This document shows, piece after piece, positions 27,206 through 37,326 of a DNA stretch of 64,000 bases; within the stretch, counting starts at the first letter, position 1, and each line of letters opens with the position of its first letter. The translations under genes were made by a program, and so were the position numbers. The notes beneath the pieces were generated by a model. It was not told the DNA's origin. It saw only the letters and a program-made list of their open reading frames with translations, and did no database searches. This stretch comes from JBPOFY01 sp049889815 (GTDB lineage: Bacteria; Verrucomicrobiota; Verrucomicrobiia; Opitutales; Coraliomargaritaceae), in the NCBI GenBank assembly GCA_049889815.1, contig JBMHCR010000008.1, positions 4,182 through 68,181 on the forward strand. Reading direction: 5' to 3'.

Positions 27206-28288
27206 ATGGCTACACCCAAGAAAAAATCCGCGAAATCAGCAGATTTCGCATCCGCTCCAATCAATAATGCGCTGAGTAAAGAAGAAAAGATCGATCTTTA
27301 CCGCACCATCATAGGCATCCGTCGATTTGAGGAGCGTTCACTACGCGCCTACAACCAAGGCAAGATCGGTGGTTTCCTTCACCTTTACATCGGTCAGGAA
27401 GCCGTCGCCACTGGCATCGTCTCGCTCATGGAGGAGAACGATCACATCATAACCGCCTATCGTGACCATGGTCACGCGCTGGCAGTCGGCATGTCCATGA
27501 ACGAGTGTATGGCAGAAATGTATGGCAAATACACTGGCTGCTCCAAGGGAAAAGGTGGCTCAATGCACTTTTTCGCTCCCGACAAAAACTACTGGGGTGG
27601 TCACGGCATCGTAGCAGGCCAGACTCCACTGGGTGCAGGTCTGGCATTCGCACTTAAATACAAAGAGATCAAAGGCTGCGCACTTGCTTTCCTCGGTGAC
27701 GGCGCCGTGAACCAAGGCTCCTTCATGGAAACCTTGAACCTTGCCTCACTCTGGAATCTGCCAGTAATTTTCGTAATTGAGAACAACGGCTACTCCATGG
27801 GCACCAGCCTCGCACGCTCCTCAGCAAAGGAAAATCTCGCCCACCGTGCGGACGGATTCGACATGGAGTGGGAAGTTTGCAACGGCCACGACGTTTACGA
27901 AGTCCGCGAAGTTGCCGACCGCTGCATGCGCCGCGCTCGCGAGGAGTCCAAACCGTTCCTTCTTGAAATCCGCACCTATCGTTACCGCGGACACTCAGTC
28001 GCAGACGCCAACCACGAGAAGTACCGCACCAAGGAAGAGATCGAGGAATACAAGCGCACCAAAGATCCGGTAAACGTGATCCGCCAGCAGCTCATCGACG
28101 AGGGCATCCTCACTGAAGCGGAAGCGAAGAAGATCGACCAGGAGAAGAAGGACGAGGCCGAAGCATCCGCAAAGTTTGCCGAAGACAGTCCTTACGCACC
28201 GCGCGAAGAGATTCAAACCGATGTCTACTGGGAAGTCGACAACGACACAGAAGGTAAGCTCAAGGGCACCTACTTCTTCAACGACTAA
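27206..28288 (+). CDS. pdhA: Pyruvate dehydrogenase E1 component, alpha subunit
   Basis: The 360-residue E1alpha uses thiamine diphosphate to decarboxylate pyruvate together with E1beta. Signatures: RRFEERSLRAYNQGKIGGF near the N-terminus, IGQEAVATG, AYRDHGHALAVG, the GKGGSMHFF loop, and the ThDP/Mg motif GDGAVNQGSF...ENNGYSMGTS. The phosphorylation-loop region YRYRGHSVAD is typical of the heterotetrameric E1. The N-terminus is a short lysine-rich tail (MATPKKKSAK). First gene of pdhA-pdhB-pdhC. Confidence 0.96.
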   Translation: MATPKKKSAKSADFASAPINNALSKEEKIDLYRTIIGIRRFEERSLRAYNQGKIGGFLHLYIGQEAVATGIVSLMEENDHIITAYRDHGHALAVGMSMNECMAEMYGKYTGCSKGKGGSMHFFAPDKNYWGGHGIVAGQTPLGAGLAFALKYKEIKGCALAFLGDGAVNQGSFMETLNLASLWNLPVIFVIENNGYSMGTSLARSSAKENLAHRADGFDMEWEVCNGHDVYEVREVADRCMRRAREESKPFLLEIRTYRYRGHSVADANHEKYRTKEEIEEYKRTKDPVNVIRQQLIDEGILTEAEAKKIDQEKKDEAEASAKFAEDSPYAPREEIQTDVYWEVDNDTEGKLKGTYFFND

Positions 28289-28341
28289 GAGCTGAGTGCC
28301 CCAGTAAACTGAATTCCAATTTCTAACTCCTTTCGAAAATT

Positions 28342-29319
<978 letters not shown>

Positions 29320-29361
29320 ATTCTACTCGCTTCATCTTTCACAATTCTAAATTTTCAATCT

Positions 29362-30645
29362 ATGGCGACTCTCATCGATATGCCCAAACTCAGCGACACC
29401 ATGACGGTGGGCACGCTGGTCAAATGGTTAAAAAACGAAGGCGATGCAATTTCCAGCGGCGACATGATCGCCGAAGTTGAGACCGATAAAGCGACGATGG
29501 AAGTCGAATGTTTCGACGACGGCGTGCTCATCAAGCAATATTGTGCCGCGGGGGCGGAAGTCGCCGTCGGCGATCCAATCGCAGCCATCGGCGAAGAAGG
29601 CGAAGCAGCACCTGCCGCAGAAAGCAGTGCTCCAGCTACACCGACCAATGAGCCAACTCCAGAGCCTACAGCTGCCGCGCCAGCAACACCTCCACCAGCC
29701 GCTCCAGCGCCTACTCCAGCCAGCCCTAAGCCGGTCGAGCCAGCACCCGCTTCAACTGGCAGACATATCAAAGCATCTCCAGTAGCGAAAAAAATCGCCG
29801 CAGAAAAGAGCATCGACCTTTCTAGCATCCAAGGTTCCGGCCCTGGCGGTCGTATCGTTAAGGATGACGTGCTCAACGCAAAGCCAGGCGCCGCTGCTCC
29901 CGCAGCCGGTGGTAGCGCTCCAGCACCTGCAGCCACACTGGAGGCACGCGACATACCTGTCTCCAACATGCGTAAGAGCATCGCCAAGGCACTGGTCGCA
30001 TCCAAGACGCAGGCACCGCACTTCTACCTCCAAATGGAAGTCGATGGCGCACCGCTTGCAAAGCTCCGCGGCGAACTCAACGCAAAGCTTGCCGACCTTC
30101 CAAAAGAACACGGTGGCACCAAATTCACCGTCAATGACCTGACGCTCAAGGCAGCTGCTGAAGCCGTCCGCCGCGTCCCTGCAATCAATCGCTCATGGGA
30201 AGGTGATACTATCAAGCAACACCCGAACGTGCACCTCGCATTTGGTGTGGCCATCGATGACGGTCTGGTCACTCCGGTGATCCGCGCCGCGGAAACCAAA
30301 GGTCTGCGCGCAATCGGCACAGAAGCACGTGCCCTCATCAAAAAGGCACGCGAAAAAAAACTCGCGCCGGACGAAATGAGTGGCTCCACACTCACAGTGA
30401 CCAACCTCGGCATGTTCGGCATCTCCGATTTCTACGGGATCATCAACCCAAACAACGCCGCGATCCTCAGCATCGGCGCAACGATCAAAAAGCCAGTCGT
30501 CAACGACAAGGGCGAGATCGTGGTTGGACAAACCATGAAAATCGGTCTCTCCGGCGACCACCGCACCATCGACGGTGCTGTTGGTGCCCAATACCTCCAA
30601 GCACTCAAGGAGATTATTGAGACGCCGGCACTCATGCTCGTTTAG
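29362..30645 (+). CDS. pdhC: Dihydrolipoamide acetyltransferase (PDH E2)
   Basis: E2 moves the acetyl group from lipoyl-lysine to coenzyme A and forms the core of the complex. The 427 residues contain one lipoyl domain (about 1-78; lipoylated lysine in VETDKATMEVE), an Ala/Pro-rich linker (about 85-135), a peripheral-subunit binding domain (ASPVAKKIAAEKSIDLSSI...GPGGRIVKDDV, about 137-172) and the acetyltransferase domain ending with the HxxxDG active site (SGDHRTIDGAVGAQYL). E3 (lpd) is not in the operon, which ends in a terminator. Confidence 0.96.
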   Translation: MATLIDMPKLSDTMTVGTLVKWLKNEGDAISSGDMIAEVETDKATMEVECFDDGVLIKQYCAAGAEVAVGDPIAAIGEEGEAAPAAESSAPATPTNEPTPEPTAAAPATPPPAAPAPTPASPKPVEPAPASTGRHIKASPVAKKIAAEKSIDLSSIQGSGPGGRIVKDDVLNAKPGAAAPAAGGSAPAPAATLEARDIPVSNMRKSIAKALVASKTQAPHFYLQMEVDGAPLAKLRGELNAKLADLPKEHGGTKFTVNDLTLKAAAEAVRRVPAINRSWEGDTIKQHPNVHLAFGVAIDDGLVTPVIRAAETKGLRAIGTEARALIKKAREKKLAPDEMSGSTLTVTNLGMFGISDFYGIINPNNAAILSIGATIKKPVVNDKGEIVVGQTMKIGLSGDHRTIDGAVGAQYLQALKEIIETPALMLV

Positions 30646-30674
30646 AGCGTCTATTCACAACCAATCTACCACAA

Positions 30675-30704
30675 AGCCCGCAGTTACTAACCGCGGGCTT
30701 TTTC
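30675..30704 (+). terminator. Rho-independent terminator of the pdh operon
   Basis: AGCCCGC (30675-30681) pairs with GCGGGCT (30692-30698), the stem continuing partly inward, followed by TTTTT. Confidence 0.88.
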
Positions 30705-30723
30705 GTGTCTAGATCTATCACCC

Positions 30724-30745
30724 GTAGGGGCGCATCCGCCCCCAC
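30724..30745. repeat. REP-like GTAGGGGCGC hairpin, copy 1
   Basis: GGGGCG (30727-30732) and CGCCCC (30737-30742) pair around CATC. The flanking GTAGGGGCGCA is shared with the copy at 37296. Confidence 0.55.
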
Positions 30746-30809
30746 AAACCGAGCATTAAGATCAAGACAGAGTGGACAGATCGCGACTTCGACTTAAGCA
30801 TTCACTCTC

Positions 30810-31088
30810 ATGGAAAGAACCGACCCACTCATCTCCGTTCAAGTTTCCGTGTATGCACTCGATGGAAACGTTCGTGAGGCTGTGCACTGCTACCTCGACG
30901 CACTCGACGCCACAGGCATCCATCGCGATACTGGCACGATGTCGACCGTTGTGTGGGGTGAAACCAACAAAGTCTGGGCTGCGCTACAGTCTGCCTACAC
31001 CACTGTTGCCAAAAAACACAAAGCAATGATTCATACATCCATGTGCAACGCTGCGCCGTTACCCGCCCGCGCCTCAGGGCGACGTTAA
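30810..31088 (+). CDS. Thiamine-binding (YkoF/MTH1187-like) small protein
   Basis: The 92-residue product fits the ferredoxin-like family of thiamine/HMP-binding proteins: VSVYALDGNVREAVHCYLDA, then MSTVVWGETNKVW. It is not an enzyme; relatives bind thiamine or hydroxymethylpyrimidine in the cytoplasm. The ThDP-dependent E1 genes lie upstream, but a terminator separates them. A TPP riboswitch is not visible. The def gene follows after 27 bp. Confidence 0.75.
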   Translation: MERTDPLISVQVSVYALDGNVREAVHCYLDALDATGIHRDTGTMSTVVWGETNKVWAALQSAYTTVAKKHKAMIHTSMCNAAPLPARASGRR

Positions 31089-31115
31089 ACTACCCACTAC
31101 CCACCCACTACTTTA

Positions 31116-31697
31116 ATGATCCTACGCGTCACTCAATACGGCGAACCCATCCTCCGAAAAGTTGGCGAACCCATCGCTGAGTTCGATGAAACAATTGCCC
31201 AACTCGCAAACGACATGGTCGACACCATGTATGACCAAGATGGCATAGGACTCGCGGCGCAACAGATCGATCAAGCCCTCCAAATCTGCGTGGTCGATGT
31301 ACGCCCACCGGAGGGCGTGGGCGTGCCGTTCGAATACAGCCTCGATGGTAAACGGCCACCGCTCGATCTAATCATGCCGATGGCAATCCTCAACCCAAAG
31401 GTCACCATCGTGGACGAAACTGAGGACGTTTATGAAGAAGGCTGCCTCTCTTTCCCAGGCGTGAATGGTAAAGTCACACGTCCCATCGGCGTGCGCTGCG
31501 AATTTCAAGATACAGAAGGCACCCCTCACGTGCTCGAGGCCAACGGACTCCTCGGCCGCTGCGTCCTCCACGAAGTCGACCACCTCAACGGCAAGCTCTT
31601 CACCGACCGCATGGACAAGCGCGATCTTAAGAAGAACGAATCAAAGATAAAGAAGCTGAAACGCGCCAGTCGCGACTTTTTGAAAGCACAGAAGTAA
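31116..31697 (+). CDS. def: Peptide deformylase
   Basis: Def removes the formyl group from new N-terminal methionine. All three motifs are present: GIGLAAQQ (43-50), EGCLS (108-112, metal-binding Cys110) and HEVDH (152-156). The 193-residue length is usual, with a moderate insertion between motifs 1 and 2. The Lys-rich C-terminus (KKNESKIKKLKR) may bind ribosomal RNA. It is convergent with rsmG, 3 bp apart. Confidence 0.97.
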   Translation: MILRVTQYGEPILRKVGEPIAEFDETIAQLANDMVDTMYDQDGIGLAAQQIDQALQICVVDVRPPEGVGVPFEYSLDGKRPPLDLIMPMAILNPKVTIVDETEDVYEEGCLSFPGVNGKVTRPIGVRCEFQDTEGTPHVLEANGLLGRCVLHEVDHLNGKLFTDRMDKRDLKKNESKIKKLKRASRDFLKAQK

Positions 31698-31700
31698 GCG

Positions 31701-32357
31701 CTAAGTCTTCGGCTTTCGTGCACGAGGCACATCGCGGGCGTCAAAATGAAGGATGTATTTTTTTTCAAAATACGGGTCGGTAAAAGTTTCTTCCAGATTG
31801 ATGACCGTTCGCGGCCGAATGCCTAGGGCGTCCAACTCATCTTCCATATCGCCGCCCTTCCAATAGAGCACACCATTAGGAATCGAGTTGCGTTGTCCCT
31901 TACGGACATTGCCCTTGATCCAGCTAAAATACTCAGGCAAGTTTTTCACTGCACGACCGGTGATGAAATCAAACTCTTTATTGATCTGTTCGGCGCGGCA
32001 CTGACGCGCCTCAACATTCTTTAAGCCCAATCGGTCGGCAAGGTCCTGAACGACTTTGATCTTTTTACCGATCGAATCGATTAGAGTAAAGTGCGCCTGT
32101 GGATAGCAAATCGCCATAATGATTCCGGGGAAGCCCCCGCCGGTGCCAACATCCATGAGTCGTGCACCGTTCATCAACTTCAAGTGATTGGTGATCTGCA
32201 GGCAGTGCGACAGATGCCGTGCCTCCAAGTGCTCGATGTCTTTGCGTGAGATCAGGTTGATCTTGTCGTTCCATTCACGGATCAAGACAGCCCACTTTTC
32301 AAGCGTCGCCCAGGACGCCTCGGGGACTTCTGGAAATTGGTTACAAAACGATCGCAT
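31701..32357 (-). CDS. rsmG: 16S rRNA (guanine527-N7)-methyltransferase
   Basis: RsmG (GidB) methylates G527 of 16S rRNA with SAM. The 218-residue protein carries LIREWNDKINLISRKDIEHLEARHLSHC split over about 30-57 and the SAM motif MDVGTGGGFPGI near 72-83, followed by TLIDSIGKKIKVV. I use the ATG at 32355-32357, which gives the usual distance to the WN motif; an ATG at 32394-32396 would add 13 residues. It is not next to mnmG or parAB here, unlike in many bacteria. Confidence 0.93.
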   Translation of the reverse strand: MRSFCNQFPEVPEASWATLEKWAVLIREWNDKINLISRKDIEHLEARHLSHCLQITNHLKLMNGARLMDVGTGGGFPGIIMAICYPQAHFTLIDSIGKKIKVVQDLADRLGLKNVEARQCRAEQINKEFDFITGRAVKNLPEYFSWIKGNVRKGQRNSIPNGVLYWKGGDMEDELDALGIRPRTVINLEETFTDPYFEKKYILHFDARDVPRARKPKT

Positions 32358-32626
32358 CGGTTCTGTTAAAACAATGCGTCGTAAATTGACCAGCATGTTT
32401 GAACATGAAAAATACAATTACCCAGATGCAAGATCGGGTATTTTTCGAGCGGGGGCTTGGATCATTGTGGCATTCCCATCACGCAGCCGCCAGATCTCGA
32501 ACTAACGAATCAACCATCGGAGCATGGAGTTACGGTTTCCATGCAAACGCCCACTTGGAATCGGGCCGAGTTGAGCGAAAAAGGGACGACAAACTTCGCA
32601 GGCTTCTGCCAGTCCCGGAGCAGCAT

Positions 32627-32863
32627 CTAGCCTTCGCCATCATCGCCGATCGCCTCGACGGGACAACCCTCAAGCGCTTCCATGCACAGCTCTTCATCCT
32701 CCGCGCTTGTTGGCTGGGTGTGCACGAAGGAATACCCCCCGTCTTCATTGCGAGTGAAGAAATCTGGAGCAGTTTCACGGCAAAGGTCGCAGTCAATGCA
32801 TTGCTCATCGACATAAAACTTTCCCTTCACATTTTCCGGCCATTTTTCGTCTTTTTCTGCCAT
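32627..32863 (-). CDS. Small [4Fe-4S] ferredoxin
   Basis: The 78-residue acidic protein has cluster ligands Cys22, Cys25 and Cys28 (CIDCDLC) and Cys67 before Pro (GCPVEAI), with an extra Cys60. This is the single-cluster ferredoxin type, a soluble electron carrier. The ATG at 32861-32863 gives MAEKDEKWPEN. Its redox partners are not nearby. The 270 bp between it and rsmG hold only weak hairpins (for example 32522-32544), and I see no gene there. Confidence 0.92.
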   Translation of the reverse strand: MAEKDEKWPENVKGKFYVDEQCIDCDLCRETAPDFFTRNEDGGYSFVHTQPTSAEDEELCMEALEGCPVEAIGDDGEG

Positions 32864-33003
32864 GACTCGCAAGATCGCGATTTTCACCTACGAGTCAAGC
32901 GAATCGGGCAGCAAACTCTTTCACCTGCACGCTTGCCCCTGCGGGAACACGCGCCCATCGTTTGGGTCTCCTAGGATTTCATGAACGCCACTCTGTTTTA
33001 AGC

Positions 33004-33924
33004 ATGCTCTACGATCGTCCATATATGCGTCAGGCCTCCGGTCTAGCCCGTAACCATAAGAGCGTCGTCGTCCTACTTCTCTTTACCACGATAGGGGTAT
33101 TTGTACTGCAAAACGTATTGAACGCTTTTTTACCCGGATACGGAGGACGAAACTACTTCATGGGTGAGTGGTTTGCACTGAGTGGAGAGCACTTCAAACA
33201 ACTCAAAGTTTGGACCGTTCTGAGCTACTCGATGCTACACAGCACTAACGGCCTCTTCCATATCATCGGCAATATGCTAGGCCTGTTTTTCATCGGGCGA
33301 ATACTAGAGCCCATTCTGGGCAAGTCACGTTTCCTCGCCCTATACTTCGGCGGTGCTTTGGTCGGCGGATTGATCTTCCTGCTTTTTCATCACAGCGGCG
33401 CAAACACAGTGGTGGGCGCTTCAGGTGCGGTTCTTGCGCTTGTGGCCTTCTTCTGTTTGTTACGACCCGATCAACCAATCACCCTCCTGCTTTTTTTTGT
33501 TCTACCAGTCGCGGTAAAACCAAAGTGGGTTTTCTGGGGGACACTCGGATTTTCTATCTTCGGTCTGCTGTTCACCGAATTACCTGCAATTCGAGATCCA
33601 CAAAATAGCCAATCGATGGTTTCGCATAGCGCTCACCTGGGCGGTATGTTGGCTGGGGTTCTCTTCTTCCGATTCGTTTACAACGGATCCAACAACTTTT
33701 TCGGCAACCATGGACGTGCCCCATCCATAGAGATGCCCGCTTGGCTTAAGAAAAAAAAGAAAGTCGAGCCGCAAATCACTTACCAAGTCAACCGTAGCAA
33801 TCGCGACAACCTTCAAAATGAAGTCGACCGCATTCTGGACAAGATCAATACCTCAGGCTTCGGCTCCCTTACCGAGGACGAGAAAAAGACTCTCGAGGAA
33901 GCCAAGGAGATTCTCAGCAAATAA
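33004..33924 (+). CDS. Rhomboid-family intramembrane serine protease
   Basis: The 306-residue protein has six to seven membrane helices. The catalytic Ser140 lies in GASGAV and His211 in HSAHLGG, and HIIGNMLGLFFIGRILE shows the usual N-terminal half-site. A soluble C-terminal tail of about 70 residues ends in a charged helix (LTEDEKKTLEEAKEILSK) of the kind often found on such proteins. It cleaves membrane-spanning substrates; none is identifiable. The prc gene starts 6 bp downstream, so two periplasmic/membrane proteases are cotranscribed. Confidence 0.93.
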   Translation: MLYDRPYMRQASGLARNHKSVVVLLLFTTIGVFVLQNVLNAFLPGYGGRNYFMGEWFALSGEHFKQLKVWTVLSYSMLHSTNGLFHIIGNMLGLFFIGRILEPILGKSRFLALYFGGALVGGLIFLLFHHSGANTVVGASGAVLALVAFFCLLRPDQPITLLLFFVLPVAVKPKWVFWGTLGFSIFGLLFTELPAIRDPQNSQSMVSHSAHLGGMLAGVLFFRFVYNGSNNFFGNHGRAPSIEMPAWLKKKKKVEPQITYQVNRSNRDNLQNEVDRILDKINTSGFGSLTEDEKKTLEEAKEILSK

Positions 33925-33930
33925 TTTACT

Positions 33931-36375
33931 ATGTTTCGTCTACCAACTTCACTCCTAGAAACAGTTTCCCGAATTGGGCTGATCGCGCTTCTGGCGCTGC
34001 CCTTTGTGTCGATCGCTTCCGCAGAAGCCGAGCTTGAACAGAGCGCTGAAATGGCCTCCCAGACGCGCTGGGTTGTAAACACAATCAACGCCCGCCACTA
34101 CCTACGCGAAAGCATGGAATCTTTGAACGGTGAAGCAATTGTTGAAGCATACGTAGAGAGTTTTGACTACAGCCGCATGTATTTTCTCCGCAGTGAGGTT
34201 GATGACTTCACCTTCCGCTTCGGCGATGCGATGGAGGACTTTCTGCAAAAAGGGAACCTCTACGCCGCCTTTGAGATCTACAGCACCTTTCGGAAAACCG
34301 CGGAGGCACGCACAAATTGGGTGTTTGAGCGACTTCAACAGGACTTCGATTTTTCAGAAGATGATGTCTTCCGCCCAGATCGGCGCGAAGCCGAATGGCC
34401 CGCCGACGCAGCAGCGGCAGACAGCCTCTGGGAACGCCGCCTCAAATATGAATTGCTCAACGAGATGATGTCTCTGGCCAGCGAATTTGTAGACGAAAGC
34501 AGTGCAACCATTCGTGGAGAGGGCTCAGAAAAAACCCCCGCTACCAGTGATTTAAAACGACAGAATCCGGACGTCTACAGCAGCGATGATGACGATGCAT
34601 TCGATGCCACCAAGATTCAGCGCTTAGTCTCAGATGACGCATTTGCAGCGCAGATTCTCGACGATGCCCGCGAAAAAATTCGCCGCCGTTACGAACGCAA
34701 CCTCGGTTATACGCTCGATCGTGAGCCTGCAGAAGTGCAAGAGTCCTTCATCAATGCGATGACGCAGCTCTTTGATCCGCACTCTACTTTCCTATCAGCC
34801 GACACACTCGAAAGCTTCAATTCGTCTGTGCAAAATTCCTTCGTCGGAATCGGCGCCCTCCTTCAGGACGAAGATGGCATTTGCACCATTAAAGAGCTTA
34901 TTCCTGGCGGGCCCGCTGAGCGCTCCCGCTTGCTAAGCCCTGAGGACGAAATTCTCGGCGTCGCCCAAGGTAAGGATGGTGAGTTTGAAGACGTAGTGGA
35001 TATGCAACTACGCTACATTGTGCGAAAAATTAAGGGCGAGAAGAGCACCATTGTGCGCCTCCTGATTCGCCCAGGGGATGCTGCGGACCCCTCCGTTCGC
35101 AAGGATATCTCAATCACTCGCGACGAAGTCAAACTCACTGCGAATTTGGCATCGGCGAAACTCATCAGTGTCCCGTTGAAGAACAACGAAACCGTGCCGG
35201 TGGGCGTCATTGAACTGCCCTCATTCTACGGCAATATCGGAGCTGGTGGTTCACTGACCACGACATCGGATGACGTAACCGAACTCATTAACAAGCTACG
35301 CGACCGCGGCGCCGAGGGATTGATCCTCGACCTCCGTATGAACGGTGGAGGCCTCCTCAGCGAGGCCGTGCGCCTCGCAGGTCTCTTCATTCCAATCGGT
35401 CCAATCGTGCAAGTCCGCGACAAAGATGGCCGCACTGACGTGCTCTCCGACCGTGATATGACCGTTCAATGGGACGGGCCACTCATCGTGCTGACCTCAC
35501 GCTTCAGTGCATCGGCGTCAGAGATTGTTGCGGGCGCTCTGCAAGATCACGACCGCGCATTGATTGTTGGCAATAGTTCCACACACGGCAAGGGCACCGT
35601 CCAGGAAGTCTATCATATGAACAATCGCCCCGCGTTTTCATGGTTCAAGACGACACCCGTTACGCCAACGACTCGTCCAGTTGCTTCAAAGATCACAATC
35701 AAACAATTCTACCTTCCAGATGGTAGTTCCACACAGGTTAAAGGCGTGCCATCCGACATTGCGCTTCCATCCGTAAATGAATTCCTACCGATCGGTGAAG
35801 ACGATCTACCCCACGCTCTGGCTTGGGATGCAGTTAAGCCCGTCGAATGGGTCAACAACTGGGGGAAACTAAACATTGCTAGCCCAGAGGACCCAGCGCT
35901 CGTCGAATCGCTGCGCGAACTAAACCTACGGCGGATCGACACACTCGATGAATTTCAGTTTTTGAAAAAACAGATCAACTGGCGCAAGGAACGCTACGAC
36001 GAAAAAGAGATTTCCCTCAATCTCGCAGCACGCATTGATAAGAAAATTCGCGAACAAGATTATATCGAACAACTAAACGATACTTTTGAGGCGCTCAGCG
36101 AAAACGACTACGCCATGGAAGAGATCAAAGTAAAAGTCGCTGAAGAACAGGAAGCAATTTCTCGTAGAACGCTCGAAACACCTCTGATCGAAACTGAAGG
36201 CGAAGCATCCAGCAAGATCGCTGAAGCCGAAGCGAATAACACTGCCGAAGAGGAAAAAGAAAAGCCCACCTACGATATTTATCTACGTGAGAGCGCTCGC
36301 ATAATGGCCGACTGGATCCAACAGGTCGGAGGTGCACCAGTAGCGGAAACAACTACTGAGGTCCGAGCGTTGTGA
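33931..36375 (+). CDS. prc: Tail-specific C-terminal processing protease
   Basis: This 814-residue periplasmic S41 protease (Prc/Tsp) has a signal peptide ending near residue 31 (IASA), a helical N-terminal domain, a PDZ domain (GIGALLQDEDGICTIKELIPG; ERSRLLSPEDEILGV) and the catalytic core. The nucleophile is about Ser530 in SRFSASASEI, and the general base is about Lys554 in THGKGTVQ; the 24-residue spacing matches the family. A long C-terminal helical region follows, with acidic repeats. A dispersed hairpin repeat overlaps the stop codon. Confidence 0.95.
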   Translation: MFRLPTSLLETVSRIGLIALLALPFVSIASAEAELEQSAEMASQTRWVVNTINARHYLRESMESLNGEAIVEAYVESFDYSRMYFLRSEVDDFTFRFGDAMEDFLQKGNLYAAFEIYSTFRKTAEARTNWVFERLQQDFDFSEDDVFRPDRREAEWPADAAAADSLWERRLKYELLNEMMSLASEFVDESSATIRGEGSEKTPATSDLKRQNPDVYSSDDDDAFDATKIQRLVSDDAFAAQILDDAREKIRRRYERNLGYTLDREPAEVQESFINAMTQLFDPHSTFLSADTLESFNSSVQNSFVGIGALLQDEDGICTIKELIPGGPAERSRLLSPEDEILGVAQGKDGEFEDVVDMQLRYIVRKIKGEKSTIVRLLIRPGDAADPSVRKDISITRDEVKLTANLASAKLISVPLKNNETVPVGVIELPSFYGNIGAGGSLTTTSDDVTELINKLRDRGAEGLILDLRMNGGGLLSEAVRLAGLFIPIGPIVQVRDKDGRTDVLSDRDMTVQWDGPLIVLTSRFSASASEIVAGALQDHDRALIVGNSSTHGKGTVQEVYHMNNRPAFSWFKTTPVTPTTRPVASKITIKQFYLPDGSSTQVKGVPSDIALPSVNEFLPIGEDDLPHALAWDAVKPVEWVNNWGKLNIASPEDPALVESLRELNLRRIDTLDEFQFLKKQINWRKERYDEKEISLNLAARIDKKIREQDYIEQLNDTFEALSENDYAMEEIKVKVAEEQEAISRRTLETPLIETEGEASSKIAEAEANNTAEEEKEKPTYDIYLRESARIMADWIQQVGGAPVAETTTEVRAL

Positions 36376-36450
36376 GTCAGACATTCCTGATTGGCGTCCA
36401 TAGTTTCAAGAGCGAGCTTGAAGGATCTCAAGCAGGAATGCCTGAGCCAC
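36372..36450. repeat. Dispersed hairpin repeat, CAGACATTCCTG family, copy 1
   Basis: GTGAGTCAGACATTCCTG (36372-36389) and CAGGAATGCCTGAGCCAC (36433-36450) form an imperfect inverted repeat, 15 of 18 positions, across the ends of the convergent prc and prmC. A second hairpin, TTCAAG/CTTGAA (36405-36422), sits inside. It may act as a two-way terminator. The left arm recurs at 52105 with one mismatch. Confidence 0.6.
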
Positions 36451-37288
36451 AAAAGAAAAAACGCGGACGACCACTCATATCATCAACGCTGTCACCTACC
36501 ATGCCCGCCGCTTTGGCAAGTTGTGTCAGTTTATCATGCTGATGGATACCGGTCTCCATTGCGAGCAACCCACCCTTAGCTAAATAGGTCGGAGTCTCGC
36601 TCACAAGAATGCGTAGATCATCCAATCCATCAGCACCAGAAACTAAGGCTGAACTCGGCTCATAGTCGATGACTTCGGGCTCGGCAGTGGTCATCTCCTC
36701 CTCGGTCAAATAAGGCGGATTGGATGCGATTAAATCGAAGGTTTCACCCTCGCCTATCGGCGCAAACCAACTGCCCTGCTGAATCGTGATTTGATCTTCG
36801 AGAGCGAACTGTGCGACGTTTTCTTTTGCCAACTCCAACGCAGCATCGCTGAAATCAACTGCTGTGACAGTCGCGTCCGGATAGGCCTTCGCCAGTGCAC
36901 AAGCCAAGGCGCCGGTTCCAGTGCCAAGGTCCAGAATACGTTGCGGGGCGGAGCGATCTTTAAACTTCTCGATGATCCGCTCGACAAGCTCCTCCGTTTC
37001 CGGTCTTGGGATCAGCGCCCGTTGATCGACCTTCAGCTGTAAGCCATAAAATTCCGCAGTGCCCAAAATATACTGCAACGGTTCACGTTGCGAGCGACGC
37101 TTCACCAAAGGGCGAAGCACTGCGAGCTGCGCTTCAGTGAGCGGACGCTCAAGATCCAGATAAAGGTCTAAGCGTTTGATACCCAGAGAGTGAGCGATCA
37201 ACAAATCGGTATCCAATTTTGCATTCGGAACGCCCTTCTCCTTAAAAAATGTCTCCGTGCGTTCTTTGATTTCCCTGATGGACAACAT
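36428..37288 (-). CDS. prmC: Release factor glutamine N5-methyltransferase
   Basis: PrmC (HemK) methylates the GGQ glutamine of release factors RF1 and RF2. The 286-residue enzyme has the helical N-terminal domain with LQYILGTAEFYG (about 71-82), PRPETEELVE (95-104), SAM motif LDLGTGTGALA (119-129) and the catalytic NPPY (190-193). It follows prfA, its substrate gene, by 38 bp, a common pairing. Its last codons contain the right arm of a hairpin repeat. Start: ATG at 37286-37288. Confidence 0.97.
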   Translation of the reverse strand: MLSIREIKERTETFFKEKGVPNAKLDTDLLIAHSLGIKRLDLYLDLERPLTEAQLAVLRPLVKRRSQREPLQYILGTAEFYGLQLKVDQRALIPRPETEELVERIIEKFKDRSAPQRILDLGTGTGALACALAKAYPDATVTAVDFSDAALELAKENVAQFALEDQITIQQGSWFAPIGEGETFDLIASNPPYLTEEEMTTAEPEVIDYEPSSALVSGADGLDDLRILVSETPTYLAKGGLLAMETGIHQHDKLTQLAKAAGMVGDSVDDMSGRPRFFFCGSGIPA

Positions 37289-37295
37289 AATTCTG

Positions 37296-37319
37296 TAGGG
37301 GCGCAACACGATGCGCCCA
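37296..37319. repeat. REP-like GTAGGGGCGC hairpin, copy 2
   Basis: GTAGGGGCGCA, a 6-nt loop (ACACGA) and TGCGCCCA lie in the 38-bp gap between prfA and prmC. The stem GGGCGCA/TGCGCCC is perfect. In the shared transcript it would fold just before the prmC start. Confidence 0.6.
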
Positions 37320-37326
37320 CCGCTGA

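Noticed and set aside
32399..32974. 191-residue + strand frame across the ferredoxin gene
   Set aside because: It is antisense to a clear ferredoxin, and its composition (rich in His, Arg, Trp) is that of a shadow frame.
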